Assembly (NCBI RefSeq): GCF_002101735.1
Contig: NZ_LQPE01000127.1
Span: forward strand, 22,652 to 86,651
Direction: 5' to 3'
DNA length: 64,000 bases
From: Mycobacterium kyorinense
GTDB taxonomy: Bacteria > Actinomycetota > Actinomycetes > Mycobacteriales > Mycobacteriaceae
The notes beneath the pieces were generated by a model. The model was not told the DNA's origin and ran no database searches. It saw only the letters and a program-made list of their open reading frames with translations. A program made the position numbers and the translations under genes. This document shows positions 36,177 to 44,949 of this stretch, piece by piece. Within the stretch, counting starts at the first letter, position 1; every line of letters starts with the position of its first letter.

Positions 36177-36243
36177 GCCGTTCAGATTGCACGCTGGGTT
36201 GTGGATAAGCCGGATGAACAACGCTGAGCGCAATCTCAACGCC
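36177..36243. repeat. hairpin repeat, pmt side of the DUF559-like gene
   Basis: Left arm GCCGTTCAGATTGCACGC (36177-36194) pairs imperfectly with GCGCAATCTCAACGCC (36228-36243). The right arm contains the pmt stop codon (36236-36238). Read on the minus strand, the right side repeats the arcA-side element with 20 of 21 identical bases, so related hairpins bracket the DUF559-like gene in opposite orientation. Confidence 0.65.
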
Positions 36244-37780
36244 AGCTGGGTAGCCAGATCTCCATGTTCCAGGTGGCCTGCGAGATCGGCTGGCCGGTAA
36301 GGATGGGGAACAGCCACGCGAAGTTGGTCAACACCAAAGCGACGTAGCAGGAGACGACGATCAGCCCGAGTGTGCGCCGTTCCGGTCCTTGCCTTGGCTG
36401 GTAAAGGATGTCGCCGAGAATCAGCGCGATCGCCATCACCAAAAACGGCGCCATCGTCGCCGCATAGAAGAAGTACATCTGCCGGTCGATGTCGGCGAAC
36501 CACGGCAACCACCCGGCGCAATAACCGACGAGCACTGCGGCGTAACGCCAATCCCGTCGGATGAATGCCCGCCACGCCGCATAGAAAAGGACCGGCACCG
36601 ACACCCACCACAGCGCCGGAGTGCCGACCAGCATCACGGCCTTGACGCACGACTGTGCGCCGCAACCCGGCACGTTCTGCTGGTCGATGGCGTAGAGCAC
36701 CGGCCGCAGCGACATCGGCCAGGCCCACGGCTTGGACTCCCACGGATGGTAGTTCCCCGCGGAATTGGTCAGCCCGGAATGGAATTGGTAGGCCTTGTAG
36801 GTGTAGTGCCACAGCGAGCGAATGGCATCGGGCATCGGGAAGCTGGCCTCGTCGCCGATCGACTGGCCGACCTCGTGACGGTTGATCGCCGTCTCGGAGG
36901 CGAACCACGGCGCATACGAAGCCAGATACACCGCGAACGGAATAACCAGCAGCGCATACACAGTCGGGCCCACGTCACGCCGCACCACCCCCAGCCACGG
37001 CCGGGGCACCCGGTAGGCGCGGCGCGCGGCCAGGTCGAACGCCAGCGACATCAACCCGAAGAACAGCACGAAGTACAGGCCCGACCACTTTGTCGCACAA
37101 GCCAATCCGAGCAGCACCCCGGCGCCGAAGCGCCACCACCGCACGCCCAGCCGCGGCCCCCACGGTGTCTCGTCGCTGCGGCCCTCGCTCAGCGCGATGT
37201 GCATCCGTTCCCGAACCTGATCGCGGTCGACGATCAGCGCCCCGAACGCCGCGACGACGAAGAACGCCAGAAAGCCGTCGAGCAGCGCGGTGCGCGACGC
37301 GACAAAGCTGACGCCGTCGGCGATCAGCAGCAGCCCGGCGATACCACCGACCAGAGTCGAGCGGCTGATCCGCCGCACGATGCGAACCACCAATGCCACC
37401 ATCACCACGCCGAGCAGCGCCCCGGTGAATCGCCAGCCCACCCCGTTGTAACCGAAGATGGCTTCGCCCAGCGCGATCAGCTGCTTGCCGACCGGCGGGT
37501 GAACGACCAGTCCGAAGCCCGGGTTGTCCTCCACGCCGTGGTTGTGCAGCATCTGCCAGGCCTGCGGCGCGTAATGCTTTTCGTCGAAGATCGGTGTGCC
37601 GGCGTCGGTCGGCGAGCCCAGGTTCACGAACCGGGTGAGCGCCGCCAGCGCGGTGACCACCGCGGTGACCGCCCAGCCGTTGAGGCGGTCGACAGGCCCG
37701 AAATCCGCGACCGGCATCAGCGGCCCTGGGCTGATGACCGGTACCGGCCGTTCGGCGACGTCGACAGGAGCAGCGGTCAT
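36236..37780 (-). CDS. pmt: protein O-mannosyltransferase
   Basis: A 514-residue GT39-type membrane enzyme that moves mannose from polyprenyl-phosphate-mannose to Ser/Thr of secreted proteins. About eleven membrane segments are predicted. The catalytic Asp-Glu pair lies in the first extracytoplasmic loop (TPIFDEKHYAPQAW). Conserved FAVYLASYAPWF and HPWESKPWAWP loops are present. Matches Rv1002c (503). The ATG at 37780 is used; the open frame extends upstream across rsmI. Diverges from rsmI with a 25-base gap. Confidence 0.94.
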   Translation of the reverse strand: MTAAPVDVAERPVPVISPGPLMPVADFGPVDRLNGWAVTAVVTALAALTRFVNLGSPTDAGTPIFDEKHYAPQAWQMLHNHGVEDNPGFGLVVHPPVGKQLIALGEAIFGYNGVGWRFTGALLGVVMVALVVRIVRRISRSTLVGGIAGLLLIADGVSFVASRTALLDGFLAFFVVAAFGALIVDRDQVRERMHIALSEGRSDETPWGPRLGVRWWRFGAGVLLGLACATKWSGLYFVLFFGLMSLAFDLAARRAYRVPRPWLGVVRRDVGPTVYALLVIPFAVYLASYAPWFASETAINRHEVGQSIGDEASFPMPDAIRSLWHYTYKAYQFHSGLTNSAGNYHPWESKPWAWPMSLRPVLYAIDQQNVPGCGAQSCVKAVMLVGTPALWWVSVPVLFYAAWRAFIRRDWRYAAVLVGYCAGWLPWFADIDRQMYFFYAATMAPFLVMAIALILGDILYQPRQGPERRTLGLIVVSCYVALVLTNFAWLFPILTGQPISQATWNMEIWLPSWR

Positions 37781-37805
37781 CACCGTCGATCGTAGGCTGT
37801 GGCCC

Positions 37806-38636
37806 ATGACCGCCGGTCGACTGCTGCTGGGCGCCACGCCGCTGGGCCAGCCGGCGGACGCGTCGTCGCGGCTGGTCGAGGCGCTGGCCACTGCCGACGT
37901 GGTGGCCGCCGAGGACACCCGCCGGGTGCGCACGCTGGCCACGGCGCTCGGCGTCCGCATCGCCGGCAAGGTGGTCAGCCTCTACGACCACGTCGAGGCG
38001 GCGCGGGTTCCCGGGCTGCTCGACGAGATCGCGGCCGGCGCGACGGTGCTGATGGTCACCGATGCCGGGATGCCGCTGATCAGCGACCCGGGGCATCGGC
38101 TGGTGGTGGCCTGCCTGGAGGCCGGGCTGCCCGTGCACTGCCTGCCCGGCCCGTCGGCGGTGACCGCCGCGCTGGCGGTGTCGGGGTTGCCGTCGGACAA
38201 GTTCTGCTTCGAGGGCTTCGCTCCCCGCAAGCAGTCGGCGCGGCGGAGTTGGCTGGCGTCACTCGCGGACGAGCCACGCACCTGCGTGTTCTTCGAATCC
38301 CCCCGCCGCCTGCCGGCCTGCTTGCGTGACGCCGTCGAGCAGCTCGGCGGCAGCAGGAGGGCGGCGGTGTGTCGGGAACTGACCAAGGTGCACGAGGAAG
38401 TGGTCCGCGGAACGCTGGAGGAGTTGGCGAACTGGGCGGCCGACGGCGTGCTGGGCGAGATCACCGTCGTGCTCGCCGGAGCCACCCCGAGCGCCGACCT
38501 GCCCACGCTGGTTGCCGAGGTGAACTCCCTTGCCCGCCGAGGTGTTCGGGTCAAAGACGCCTGCGCGCAAGTTACCGCGGGCACGCCGGTGTCACGGCGT
38601 GAGCTCTACGACGCGGTGCTGCGGTCGCGCGACTGA
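37806..38636 (+). CDS. rsmI: 16S rRNA (cytidine-1402 2'-O)-methyltransferase
   Basis: Methylates the ribose of C1402 in 16S rRNA with SAM. The 276-residue protein has the tetrapyrrole-methylase fold: LLLGATPLGQPAD start, VVAAEDTRRVRTLA, VTDAGMPLISDPGHRLV and the [30 protein letters not shown] core. Matches Rv1003 (285). It overlaps the convergent pabB gene by 45 bases at the 3' ends, so each C-terminal tail is encoded on both strands. Confidence 0.94.
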   Translation: MTAGRLLLGATPLGQPADASSRLVEALATADVVAAEDTRRVRTLATALGVRIAGKVVSLYDHVEAARVPGLLDEIAAGATVLMVTDAGMPLISDPGHRLVVACLEAGLPVHCLPGPSAVTAALAVSGLPSDKFCFEGFAPRKQSARRSWLASLADEPRTCVFFESPRRLPACLRDAVEQLGGSRRAAVCRELTKVHEEVVRGTLEELANWAADGVLGEITVVLAGATPSADLPTLVAEVNSLARRGVRVKDACAQVTAGTPVSRRELYDAVLRSRD

Positions 38637-39845
38637 GGTCTGCAGGATCGGCGCGGCCTTGTGCAGGCACTCGTCCCATTCCGCATCGACGTCGGAGTCG
38701 GCCGTGATCCCGCCGCCGGCTCCGAGCACCGCGTTGCCCGCGGTGTCGAATTCCACCGTGCGGATAGCCACGTTGAGCTCGCAGCCCGCCACCGGCGAAG
38801 CCAAACCGACTGTGCCGCAATACACTCCGCGCCGAGACTGCTCCCACTGCGAAATGAGCTGTCGCGCGCGCAGTTTGGGGGTTCCGGTGACCGAAGCCGG
38901 CGGGAAGGCGGCATCCAACAACGCCCCCGTCGGCACCGAGGTGGGCACCACCGCCGAGACGGTCGACACCAGATGCCACACGCCCGGCGCTGGTCGCACC
39001 ACCAGCAGCTCGGGCACGTCGACCGTGCCGGTGACCGCCACCCGGCTCAGGTCGTTGCGAACCATGTCGACGATCATGATGTTTTCGGCGACGTCTTTGA
39101 CCGAGGCCCGCAGCGCCGACGGGCAGGCATCTAGCGGCAGGGTCCCCTTGATCGGGCTGGACGTCACGACATCGCCACGGCGGCATAGGAACAGCTCCGG
39201 CGACAGCGACGCCACTGCGCCCCACGGGCCCGCAAGATAGGCCGCCCGGGCCGGCGCCGTGCAGGCGATGCCGTCGGCGAAGAAGTCCAGCGGCGCCCCG
39301 GCGAGGATGCCGCTGAATTGCGTGCAGACGCAAGCCTGATACACCTCGCCGGCGGCGATCGCCTCCAGGCAGGCCAGCACCCCGGCGCGGTGTGCGGCAC
39401 GGTCGGCGTCGTCCCACTCGGTGCGGCATGCCCGTTCGGGCGCCGGCGTCGCCAGCGCGTCGACGAGCCACCCCGGCATCGGCGCGCCCGACAGGCTCTC
39501 GTACCACCACTGCCGGTCGCGGTCGCAGCGCAACACGCAGTCGGTCCAGCCGCCGGCGGCCGCCGGGAGGCGGGGCGGTCGCCCGTCGGCGCCCGGATCG
39601 GGGTAGGACAGGTAGCCGATCCAGCCGCCGCCCACCGCGGCGGTGTCTGAGCCGGGACGCACGGCGAACGCGTCGGCGGGATCGACCGGCAGCAGCGAAA
39701 CGCTGGGTGCGACGACGGCCGACGCGCCGAACCACTCGCCGGTCAGCGCCGCCGGCGGCGGCAGGCCGAGCCGAGCCGTGGCGTCGCCGACGGCGCGCAG
39801 CACTTGCGCCGCGTCGCCCAGGTCGCCGAGCCGGTCGATTCGCAC
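38592..39845 (-). CDS. pabB: aminodeoxychorismate synthase component I
   Basis: A 417-residue chorismate-utilising enzyme that makes 4-amino-4-deoxychorismate for folate. It has the C-terminal signature regions SSPIKGTLP, DMVRNDLSRVA, the PPASVTGTPKLRARQLI loop and RRGVYCGTVG. The Lys of PIKGT is the usual anthranilate/PABA synthase residue. The glutamine amidotransferase partner (pabA/trpG) is not in the window. Matches Rv1005c. Its last 45 bases overlap rsmI. Confidence 0.93.
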   Translation of the reverse strand: MRIDRLGDLGDAAQVLRAVGDATARLGLPPPAALTGEWFGASAVVAPSVSLLPVDPADAFAVRPGSDTAAVGGGWIGYLSYPDPGADGRPPRLPAAAGGWTDCVLRCDRDRQWWYESLSGAPMPGWLVDALATPAPERACRTEWDDADRAAHRAGVLACLEAIAAGEVYQACVCTQFSGILAGAPLDFFADGIACTAPARAAYLAGPWGAVASLSPELFLCRRGDVVTSSPIKGTLPLDACPSALRASVKDVAENIMIVDMVRNDLSRVAVTGTVDVPELLVVRPAPGVWHLVSTVSAVVPTSVPTGALLDAAFPPASVTGTPKLRARQLISQWEQSRRGVYCGTVGLASPVAGCELNVAIRTVEFDTAGNAVLGAGGGITADSDVDAEWDECLHKAAPILQTSVARPQHRVVELTP

Positions 39846-39866
39846 CGCTCTAGCTTGGCAGACGTG

Positions 39867-40760
39867 TCACGCGCGGCGGATCTCGCGTGCGGTCGCCAGC
39901 GCCGCCAGCTTGTCGGGGTTGCGCATCGCGTAGAAGTTGGTGATCTTGCCGTCGACGATCTCGATGGTGAACACGCCTTCGAGGTGGTCGGCGCGGTAGA
40001 GCAGCACCGCCGGCGCGGCGTTGCAGACCACCATTTCCACCCGGACGTCGGGTATCTGCATGCCCCTGCTCACCAGCCCGACCACGGCCCGGGCCACCTT
40101 GTCGGCGCCGACCACCGGTCTTCTCGCCGCGCTGGCCTTGCCGCCGCTGTCCGCCGTCCACGCCACGTCGGGGGCCAGCATCGACATCACCGTCTGCACG
40201 TCGCCAGATGACGCGGCGGCCATGAATTCGGCCGTGATCCGCGCCGTCTGCTCCGGGTCGGCAGGGGCGAAGCGGCGGCGCCGGGCCTGCACGTGTTCAC
40301 GCGCCCGGTGCGCGATCTGTCGGACGGTCGGCGCGGGTTTGCCGACAGCGTCGGCGATTTCGCCGTAGTCGAAGCCGAACACCTCGCGCAGCACGAACAC
40401 CGCGCGTTCGTCGGGACCCAAGGTCTCCAGCAGCACCAGCATCGCCATCGACACCGATTCGGCCAGCACCACATCGGCCGACGGGTCGGTGTCGTCGAGC
40501 AGCAACGGCTCGGGCAGCCACGGGCCCACGTAGTCCTCGCGCCGGCGGGCACCCGCCCGCAGCGCGTTGAGCGCCTGGCGGGTGACCAGCCGGGCCAGAT
40601 AGGACTTGGTGTCGTTCACACTCGACAGGTCGACCTCGGCCCACCGCAGATAGCTGTCCTGCAGCACATCGTCGGCTTCTGTTGCGCTGCCGAGGATTTC
40701 GTAGGCGATCGTGAACAGCAGCGGCCGCAGGAGGGTGAACCGCTCGGCATGTTCGGTCAC
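39867..40760 (-). CDS. ECF41-type sigma factor with SnoaL-like C-terminal domain
   Basis: A 297-residue extracytoplasmic-function sigma factor. Region 2 (FTIAYEILGSATEADDVLQDSYLRW) and region 4 (PDERAVFVLREVFGFDYGEIADAVGK) are followed by a SnoaL-like domain of about 110 residues. That domain carries DSGGK, close to the ECF41 motif DGGGK, and NPDKL exactly. In ECF41 factors this extension, not an anti-sigma factor, sets activity. M. tuberculosis SigJ is of this class, but gene order differs. The GTG at 40760 overlaps the oxidoreductase stop (GTGA). Confidence 0.9.
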   Translation of the reverse strand: MTEHAERFTLLRPLLFTIAYEILGSATEADDVLQDSYLRWAEVDLSSVNDTKSYLARLVTRQALNALRAGARRREDYVGPWLPEPLLLDDTDPSADVVLAESVSMAMLVLLETLGPDERAVFVLREVFGFDYGEIADAVGKPAPTVRQIAHRAREHVQARRRRFAPADPEQTARITAEFMAAASSGDVQTVMSMLAPDVAWTADSGGKASAARRPVVGADKVARAVVGLVSRGMQIPDVRVEMVVCNAAPAVLLYRADHLEGVFTIEIVDGKITNFYAMRNPDKLAALATAREIRRA

Positions 40761-41911
40761 GGCACCGTGACCGCCTCGTGCACCGGCTGCGACGGCCGCT
40801 TGCCGCCCTTGAGCCAGCGGTACCAGCCGGGCTTGGCGGCCTCGCGACGGATACCCCACACCGTGCCCTTGCAGATCGCTTCCTTGATCGAGGCGGCCAC
40901 CCGGCCGCCGATGGCGGCGTTGATCGGGGTGTCGTCGAGACGGGACAGCTGCACGGTGGCATACGAGCGGCCCAGGCTGATGCACTGGCCGACGAACGCC
41001 TGGTCGACGACCGCCGGGGCGGTGCCGGAGATGCGGCTCAGTACCGTGTTGGCGGCCTGGGCGCCGAGCGGGATCGCGGCCTGGCAGCTCATCCGCAGCG
41101 GCTCGCCCGACGGGGCGGCGGCGTCGCCGGCCGCCACGATGCGGGCGTCGTCGACACTGGTGAGCGTTTGGTCGGTGAGCAGGCGGCCCAGCTCGTCGGT
41201 GCGTAAACCGCTGCGGGCGGCCAGATCCGGCGCACCGAAGCCCGCCGTCCACACCGTCAGCGCGCTGGGCAACAGCGAACCGTCACCGAGGACCACGGCG
41301 TCGGGACGAACCTCGGCCACGGTGGCGGTTTCGAGCACGTGGACGCCGAGCCGCGATAGCCACTTGGCCACCGAACGCCGGCCGGCCCGGCTCAGCGACG
41401 GTCCCAGCACCCCACCGCAGACCAGCGTCACGCGGCGGCCCTGCCCGGCGAGCTCGGAGGCGGTTTCGATGCCGGTCAACCCGGCGCCCACCACGACGAC
41501 CGGGGCGTCCGGATGCAGCTCGTCGAGCGCATCGCGCAACCGTTGGGCATACTCGAATTCGCCTACGGGGTAAGCGAATTCGGGGGCCGAGGTGTTGCTG
41601 CCGACGGCGTAGATCAGGTAGTCGTAGTCCAGCACCACACCGGAATTCAGCACGACCGTGCGGTCGGCGGGGTCGATGCGTTCGGCCGCGCCGACGACAA
41701 GCTGGATGCCCTCACCGAGCAGGGTGCCGTAGTCGACCGTCGCGGTGTGAGTGCGGGCCGCGAGCTGGTGCAGCCGGATTCGCTCGACGAACATCGGGCG
41801 CGGGTTCACCAGCGTGATATCCACGTCGGCGCGCAGCCGCAGGTGGTTGGCGGCCATTGTTCCGGCGTATCCGCCACCGAGGACGACGACGTGAGTGCGC
41901 GGGTTGGTCAT
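40757..41911 (-). CDS. NDH-2-like FAD/NAD(P) oxidoreductase, ECF41 partner
   Basis: A 384-residue pyridine-nucleotide-disulphide-type oxidoreductase. The FAD site is VVVLGGGYAGTMAANHL, the NAD(P) site VVVVGAGLTGIETASEL, and the second FAD contact ARIVAAGDAAAP. It lacks the redox-active CxxC and resembles type II NADH dehydrogenases and related quinone reductases. ECF41 sigma genes are usually paired with an oxidoreductase, decarboxylase or epimerase, and this fills that place. A matching ECF41 promoter lies upstream; AGAGGAG precedes the ATG. Confidence 0.87.
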   Translation of the reverse strand: MTNPRTHVVVLGGGYAGTMAANHLRLRADVDITLVNPRPMFVERIRLHQLAARTHTATVDYGTLLGEGIQLVVGAAERIDPADRTVVLNSGVVLDYDYLIYAVGSNTSAPEFAYPVGEFEYAQRLRDALDELHPDAPVVVVGAGLTGIETASELAGQGRRVTLVCGGVLGPSLSRAGRRSVAKWLSRLGVHVLETATVAEVRPDAVVLGDGSLLPSALTVWTAGFGAPDLAARSGLRTDELGRLLTDQTLTSVDDARIVAAGDAAAPSGEPLRMSCQAAIPLGAQAANTVLSRISGTAPAVVDQAFVGQCISLGRSYATVQLSRLDDTPINAAIGGRVAASIKEAICKGTVWGIRREAAKPGWYRWLKGGKRPSQPVHEAVTVP

Positions 41912-41943
41912 TGCTGTCTCCTCTTCTCGGGGTGTGCCCTCAA

Positions 41944-41970
41944 GACACCGCCGAGTCCCCGGGTGTGACA
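41944..41970 (-). promoter_or_regulatory. ECF41-type promoter of the oxidoreductase-sigma operon
   Basis: On the minus strand TGTCACA (41970-41964), then exactly 16 bases, then TGTC (41947-41944). The published ECF41 target is TGTCACA-N16-CGTC, so 10 of 11 bases and the spacing match. It lies 32 bases before the oxidoreductase ATG and supports autoregulation of the operon by its own sigma factor. Confidence 0.75.
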
Positions 41971-41984
41971 GGACGTGACCCAGA

Positions 41985-42761
41985 TCACTCCGCGAGAAAG
42001 ATGAAGTTGTTGACGTAGACGCCGCGGGTAGTCCAGCCGTCGATGTTCGCCGGGCTCTGATGCCGGGCGGGGTCGAACTCGTCGATCGGCCGGCGAACGC
42101 CGCCGGTGTCGAAATAGCCCCGGTAGCCCAGCCCGCTCAGCAATTCGGCGACCCCGGCCACCGCGCCGGGATGATGGCGTTCCTCGGCTTCCACCAGAAG
42201 CGCCGGCCGGTTGCGCTCGAGGGTGTCGACGGCGCCGCGCAGGACGGCCAGTTCGTGGCCCTCGACGTCGATCTTGATGAAGCCGACGTCGTCGAGACCG
42301 AAATCGTCGAGCCGCTTCACTGCTACCTCGACGGTGCGCACTGCGTCGCCGTCCACGTCGCTCAAGGCGTTGGCCCCGTCGATCGTGCTGCGGCCCGGGG
42401 CGGACTCCAGCACGCGCATCGCCGTCACACCCGCGCGGTCGGACAATGCCACCGCCTCGATTCGCACCGCTGCGCCGACCGCGTCGAACATGGCTGCCAG
42501 TGCGCGCGCCTGGGCGGGCCGCGGCTCGAATGCGATCACCGACCGCGACGACGCCAGCATGGCGATCGTGAACCCACCGACGTCGGCACCGATGTCCAGC
42601 GATACCCGGTTGGGGTCGCACAGCGACCGAACCAGCTGAATCTCCGGGTCGGATTCGCCGAGCCGCCGCAGGATGCGGTGTTTGCGTCGCCAAAACCAGC
42701 CTGGCGCGATGGTTTTTGCCAGCGGCGCGAGCCGACGTTTGGCCGAGATGACGACGGGCAT
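41985..42761 (-). CDS. FkbM-family methyltransferase
   Basis: A 258-residue SAM-dependent methyltransferase of the FkbM family. Motif I is VSLDIGADVGGFTIAML; the family-typical VGFIKIDVEGHELAVLRGA follows. FkbM enzymes O-methylate polyketides and, in mycobacteria and other bacteria, sugars of surface glycolipids or polysaccharides. Its place at the edge of the polysaccharide locus makes a glycan substrate plausible. The ATG at 42761 has GGAGG upstream and is preferred to a TTG at 42797. Confidence 0.82.
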   Translation of the reverse strand: MPVVISAKRRLAPLAKTIAPGWFWRRKHRILRRLGESDPEIQLVRSLCDPNRVSLDIGADVGGFTIAMLASSRSVIAFEPRPAQARALAAMFDAVGAAVRIEAVALSDRAGVTAMRVLESAPGRSTIDGANALSDVDGDAVRTVEVAVKRLDDFGLDDVGFIKIDVEGHELAVLRGAVDTLERNRPALLVEAEERHHPGAVAGVAELLSGLGYRGYFDTGGVRRPIDEFDPARHQSPANIDGWTTRGVYVNNFIFLAE

Positions 42762-43099
42762 CTGCGACGGCCCTCCTTGCGGTTTGCGGGAGGACAACCC
42801 TAACCGACGGCAGATTGCCGCGTGAAGGACATGAAATATCCAGCGCCAGAACGGCTACCACGCTCGATCGGCGACATCCGCCGCGGCCGGAAGCAAAAGC
42901 CTTGTGCGGGAATTGTTTTGCCAACGACCGGCTGTAGTTAACACGCGAACAATAAAGTGCATCAGCATGCGTGCCGGCGGCGCGTAGCCAGCGAAAAGAT
43001 GTGAGCCCACCACAACGTCCGGTATATATAAGCTATTCAATTCCGGGCCGCTGCCCGTTCGACAGCGCCCAGGGGTGCATCAACGGCCAGGAGGTCACC
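42762..43099. other. divergent intergenic region before the polysaccharide locus
   Basis: 338 bases between the FkbM gene and the GGDEF-EAL gene, more AT-rich than its surroundings. A TATATATAAG stretch at 43023-43032 is a candidate -10 for the plus-strand operon. A GCATGC palindrome lies near 42965-42970. I found no convincing -35, operator or small ORF. The last 100 bases hold the ribosome site CCAGGAGG before the GTG at 43100. Confidence 0.5.
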
Positions 43100-44947
43100 G
43101 TGGCGCGCAGCCTGGTCAACTCCGTCGCCGCCAAGCTGATGATGGCCACCGCGACAAACGCTCGCGAGGTCAGCGCGCAGGTGCTCGCTTACCTCGTCCG
43201 CCAGCTGGACGTCGACGCCAGCTTTCTGCGGCACAACGACCACGAACTGCAGGTTTCCACCCTGGTCGCCGAGTGGCCGCCCCGGCCGGTGTCCGAACAC
43301 GATCCCCTTGCCGTGGTTCCGTTCGAGAGCACCGACCCTGTCTTCGCGCACGGTGCCGACGCCAAAAAGCCGGTGGTCGTGGAGGCCGGCCGCAATGCGC
43401 GGGCCTTCCGGTTGGCGGGGAGTCGCCACGTCGCGCCGCCGACGGTGGCGCGCGCACCGCTGATTTCCGGACAAGTGACCACCGGCATGCTCGCCTTCGT
43501 CAAGTTCGGCCGCAACAACTGGAAGCCCGACGAGATCGACACCCTGCAGGCGGTCGCCTCACTTTTCGCGCACCTGCAAGCCCGCGTCACCGCCGAGGAA
43601 CGGCTGCACTACCTGGCCGAGCACGACGACTTGACCGGCCTGCACAACCGTCGCGCGCTGGTGGCGCACCTGTCCAAGCGGCTCGCAACCGCAGGGCAGG
43701 GGCCCGTCGCCGTCCTGTATCTCGACCTCGACCGGCTGAAGTCGATCAACGACCGTTTCGGCCACAGCGCCGGCGACTGGTGCATCCAGGTGTTCGCCGA
43801 GCGGCTTCGCGCGTGCGTGGGAAACCGCAACATGATCGCGCGGATCGGCGGCGACGAGTTCGTCATCGTGCCGGAGCGGGCAATGGCCAGCGACACCGCC
43901 GAAGCACTCGCACAGCGGCTCCGGACGATGCTCTGCGAGCGGTTGGCCATCGGCGGCGACACGGTCACTTCCACGGTCAGCATCGGGGTCGCGGTCGGTT
44001 TGCCCGGCCGCGACGACAGCACCGACCTGCTCGCCCGCGCCGACGAAGCCGTGCTGACCGCCAAGCGCGCCGGCGGCAACCAAATCTGCGTGTCCAGCGG
44101 CTACATGTCGCTGGAAAACGCGCTGCGCAGCGACATCGAACTGCACCTGCAGGGCGATATCGACAACAAAGCGCTGGTGCTGCACTACCTGCCGGAGGTC
44201 GACCTGTGGAGCGGCGCGATCGTGGCGGCCGAGGCGCTGGTCCGCTGGCAACACCCCACGCGCGGGCTGCTGCTGCCGGATTCGTTCATCGGTCTCGTGG
44301 AGTCGATGAACCTTGCCGGAGAGCTCGGCCGGTGGGTGCTGCGAAGGGCCTGCGCGGAATTCAGCCGGTGGCGCTCCCACGGGGTGGGCCTGGGCGCGGT
44401 GCTGCGGATCAACGTGTCGCCTGCGCAGTTGGTGGCGCGCGGATTCGTCCGCAGCGTCGCGGACGTCATCGAAGAATTCGGCATCGACAGCGGTTCGGTG
44501 TGCCTGGAAATCACCGAGCGCGTGATGTTGCGCGACATCGAAACCACCCGCAGGACGCTTCAGGAACTCAAAGACGTCGGCGTGCAAATCGCGATCGACG
44601 ACTTCGGCACGGGCTATGCCGTGCTGTCCTACCTGAAGTCGCTTCCGGTCGACATGCTCAAGATCGACACGACGTTCGTGCGTGACCTGGGTGCCAGCCC
44701 CACCGATTTGGCCATCGTGCGCGCGATCATCGGGCTCGCGGAGGCTTTCGACCTGCAGTTGGTGGCCGAGGGCGTCGAGACTCCGGCCGCCGCACTGACG
44801 CTGATGCGCCACGGTTGCCACCGCGCCCAGGGATTCCTGCTGTCGCGTCCGCTGCCCGCCGATGCCATGGAAGCGCTGCTGTCGACGGGCTGGATGCGGA
44901 TGCCCTTCCTCGCCGATCGCGAGGCCCTGACGCTCGGCGTCATCTAG
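43100..44947 (+). CDS. GAF-GGDEF-EAL cyclic-di-GMP synthase/phosphodiesterase
   Basis: A 615-residue cytoplasmic signalling protein resembling Rv1354c. Residues about 15-165 form a GAF-like sensor. The GGDEF domain (about 175-335) has intact LYLDLDRLKSINDRFGH and RIGGDEF motifs but no RxxD inhibitory site just before it. The EAL domain (about 350-600) keeps all metal and catalytic motifs: AEALVRW, INVSPAQL, EITERV, IDDFGTG, the Lys in LKID, VAEGVET and RAQGF. Both activities therefore look possible. The GTG at 43100 follows CCAGGAGG. It is two bases from the next gene and heads the polysaccharide operon. Confidence 0.9.
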   Translation: MARSLVNSVAAKLMMATATNAREVSAQVLAYLVRQLDVDASFLRHNDHELQVSTLVAEWPPRPVSEHDPLAVVPFESTDPVFAHGADAKKPVVVEAGRNARAFRLAGSRHVAPPTVARAPLISGQVTTGMLAFVKFGRNNWKPDEIDTLQAVASLFAHLQARVTAEERLHYLAEHDDLTGLHNRRALVAHLSKRLATAGQGPVAVLYLDLDRLKSINDRFGHSAGDWCIQVFAERLRACVGNRNMIARIGGDEFVIVPERAMASDTAEALAQRLRTMLCERLAIGGDTVTSTVSIGVAVGLPGRDDSTDLLARADEAVLTAKRAGGNQICVSSGYMSLENALRSDIELHLQGDIDNKALVLHYLPEVDLWSGAIVAAEALVRWQHPTRGLLLPDSFIGLVESMNLAGELGRWVLRRACAEFSRWRSHGVGLGAVLRINVSPAQLVARGFVRSVADVIEEFGIDSGSVCLEITERVMLRDIETTRRTLQELKDVGVQIAIDDFGTGYAVLSYLKSLPVDMLKIDTTFVRDLGASPTDLAIVRAIIGLAEAFDLQLVAEGVETPAAALTLMRHGCHRAQGFLLSRPLPADAMEALLSTGWMRMPFLADREALTLGVI

Positions 44948-44949
44948 CA

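Noticed and set aside
42797..42799. TTG start for the FkbM gene
   Set aside because: An ATG at 42761 has a strong GGAGG ribosome site at the right distance, and the extra 12 residues carry no domain sequence.
43020..43035. TATATATAAG as a proven promoter
   Set aside because: A good -10-like sequence, but no acceptable -35 at 16-19 bases; kept only as a note in the intergenic entry.
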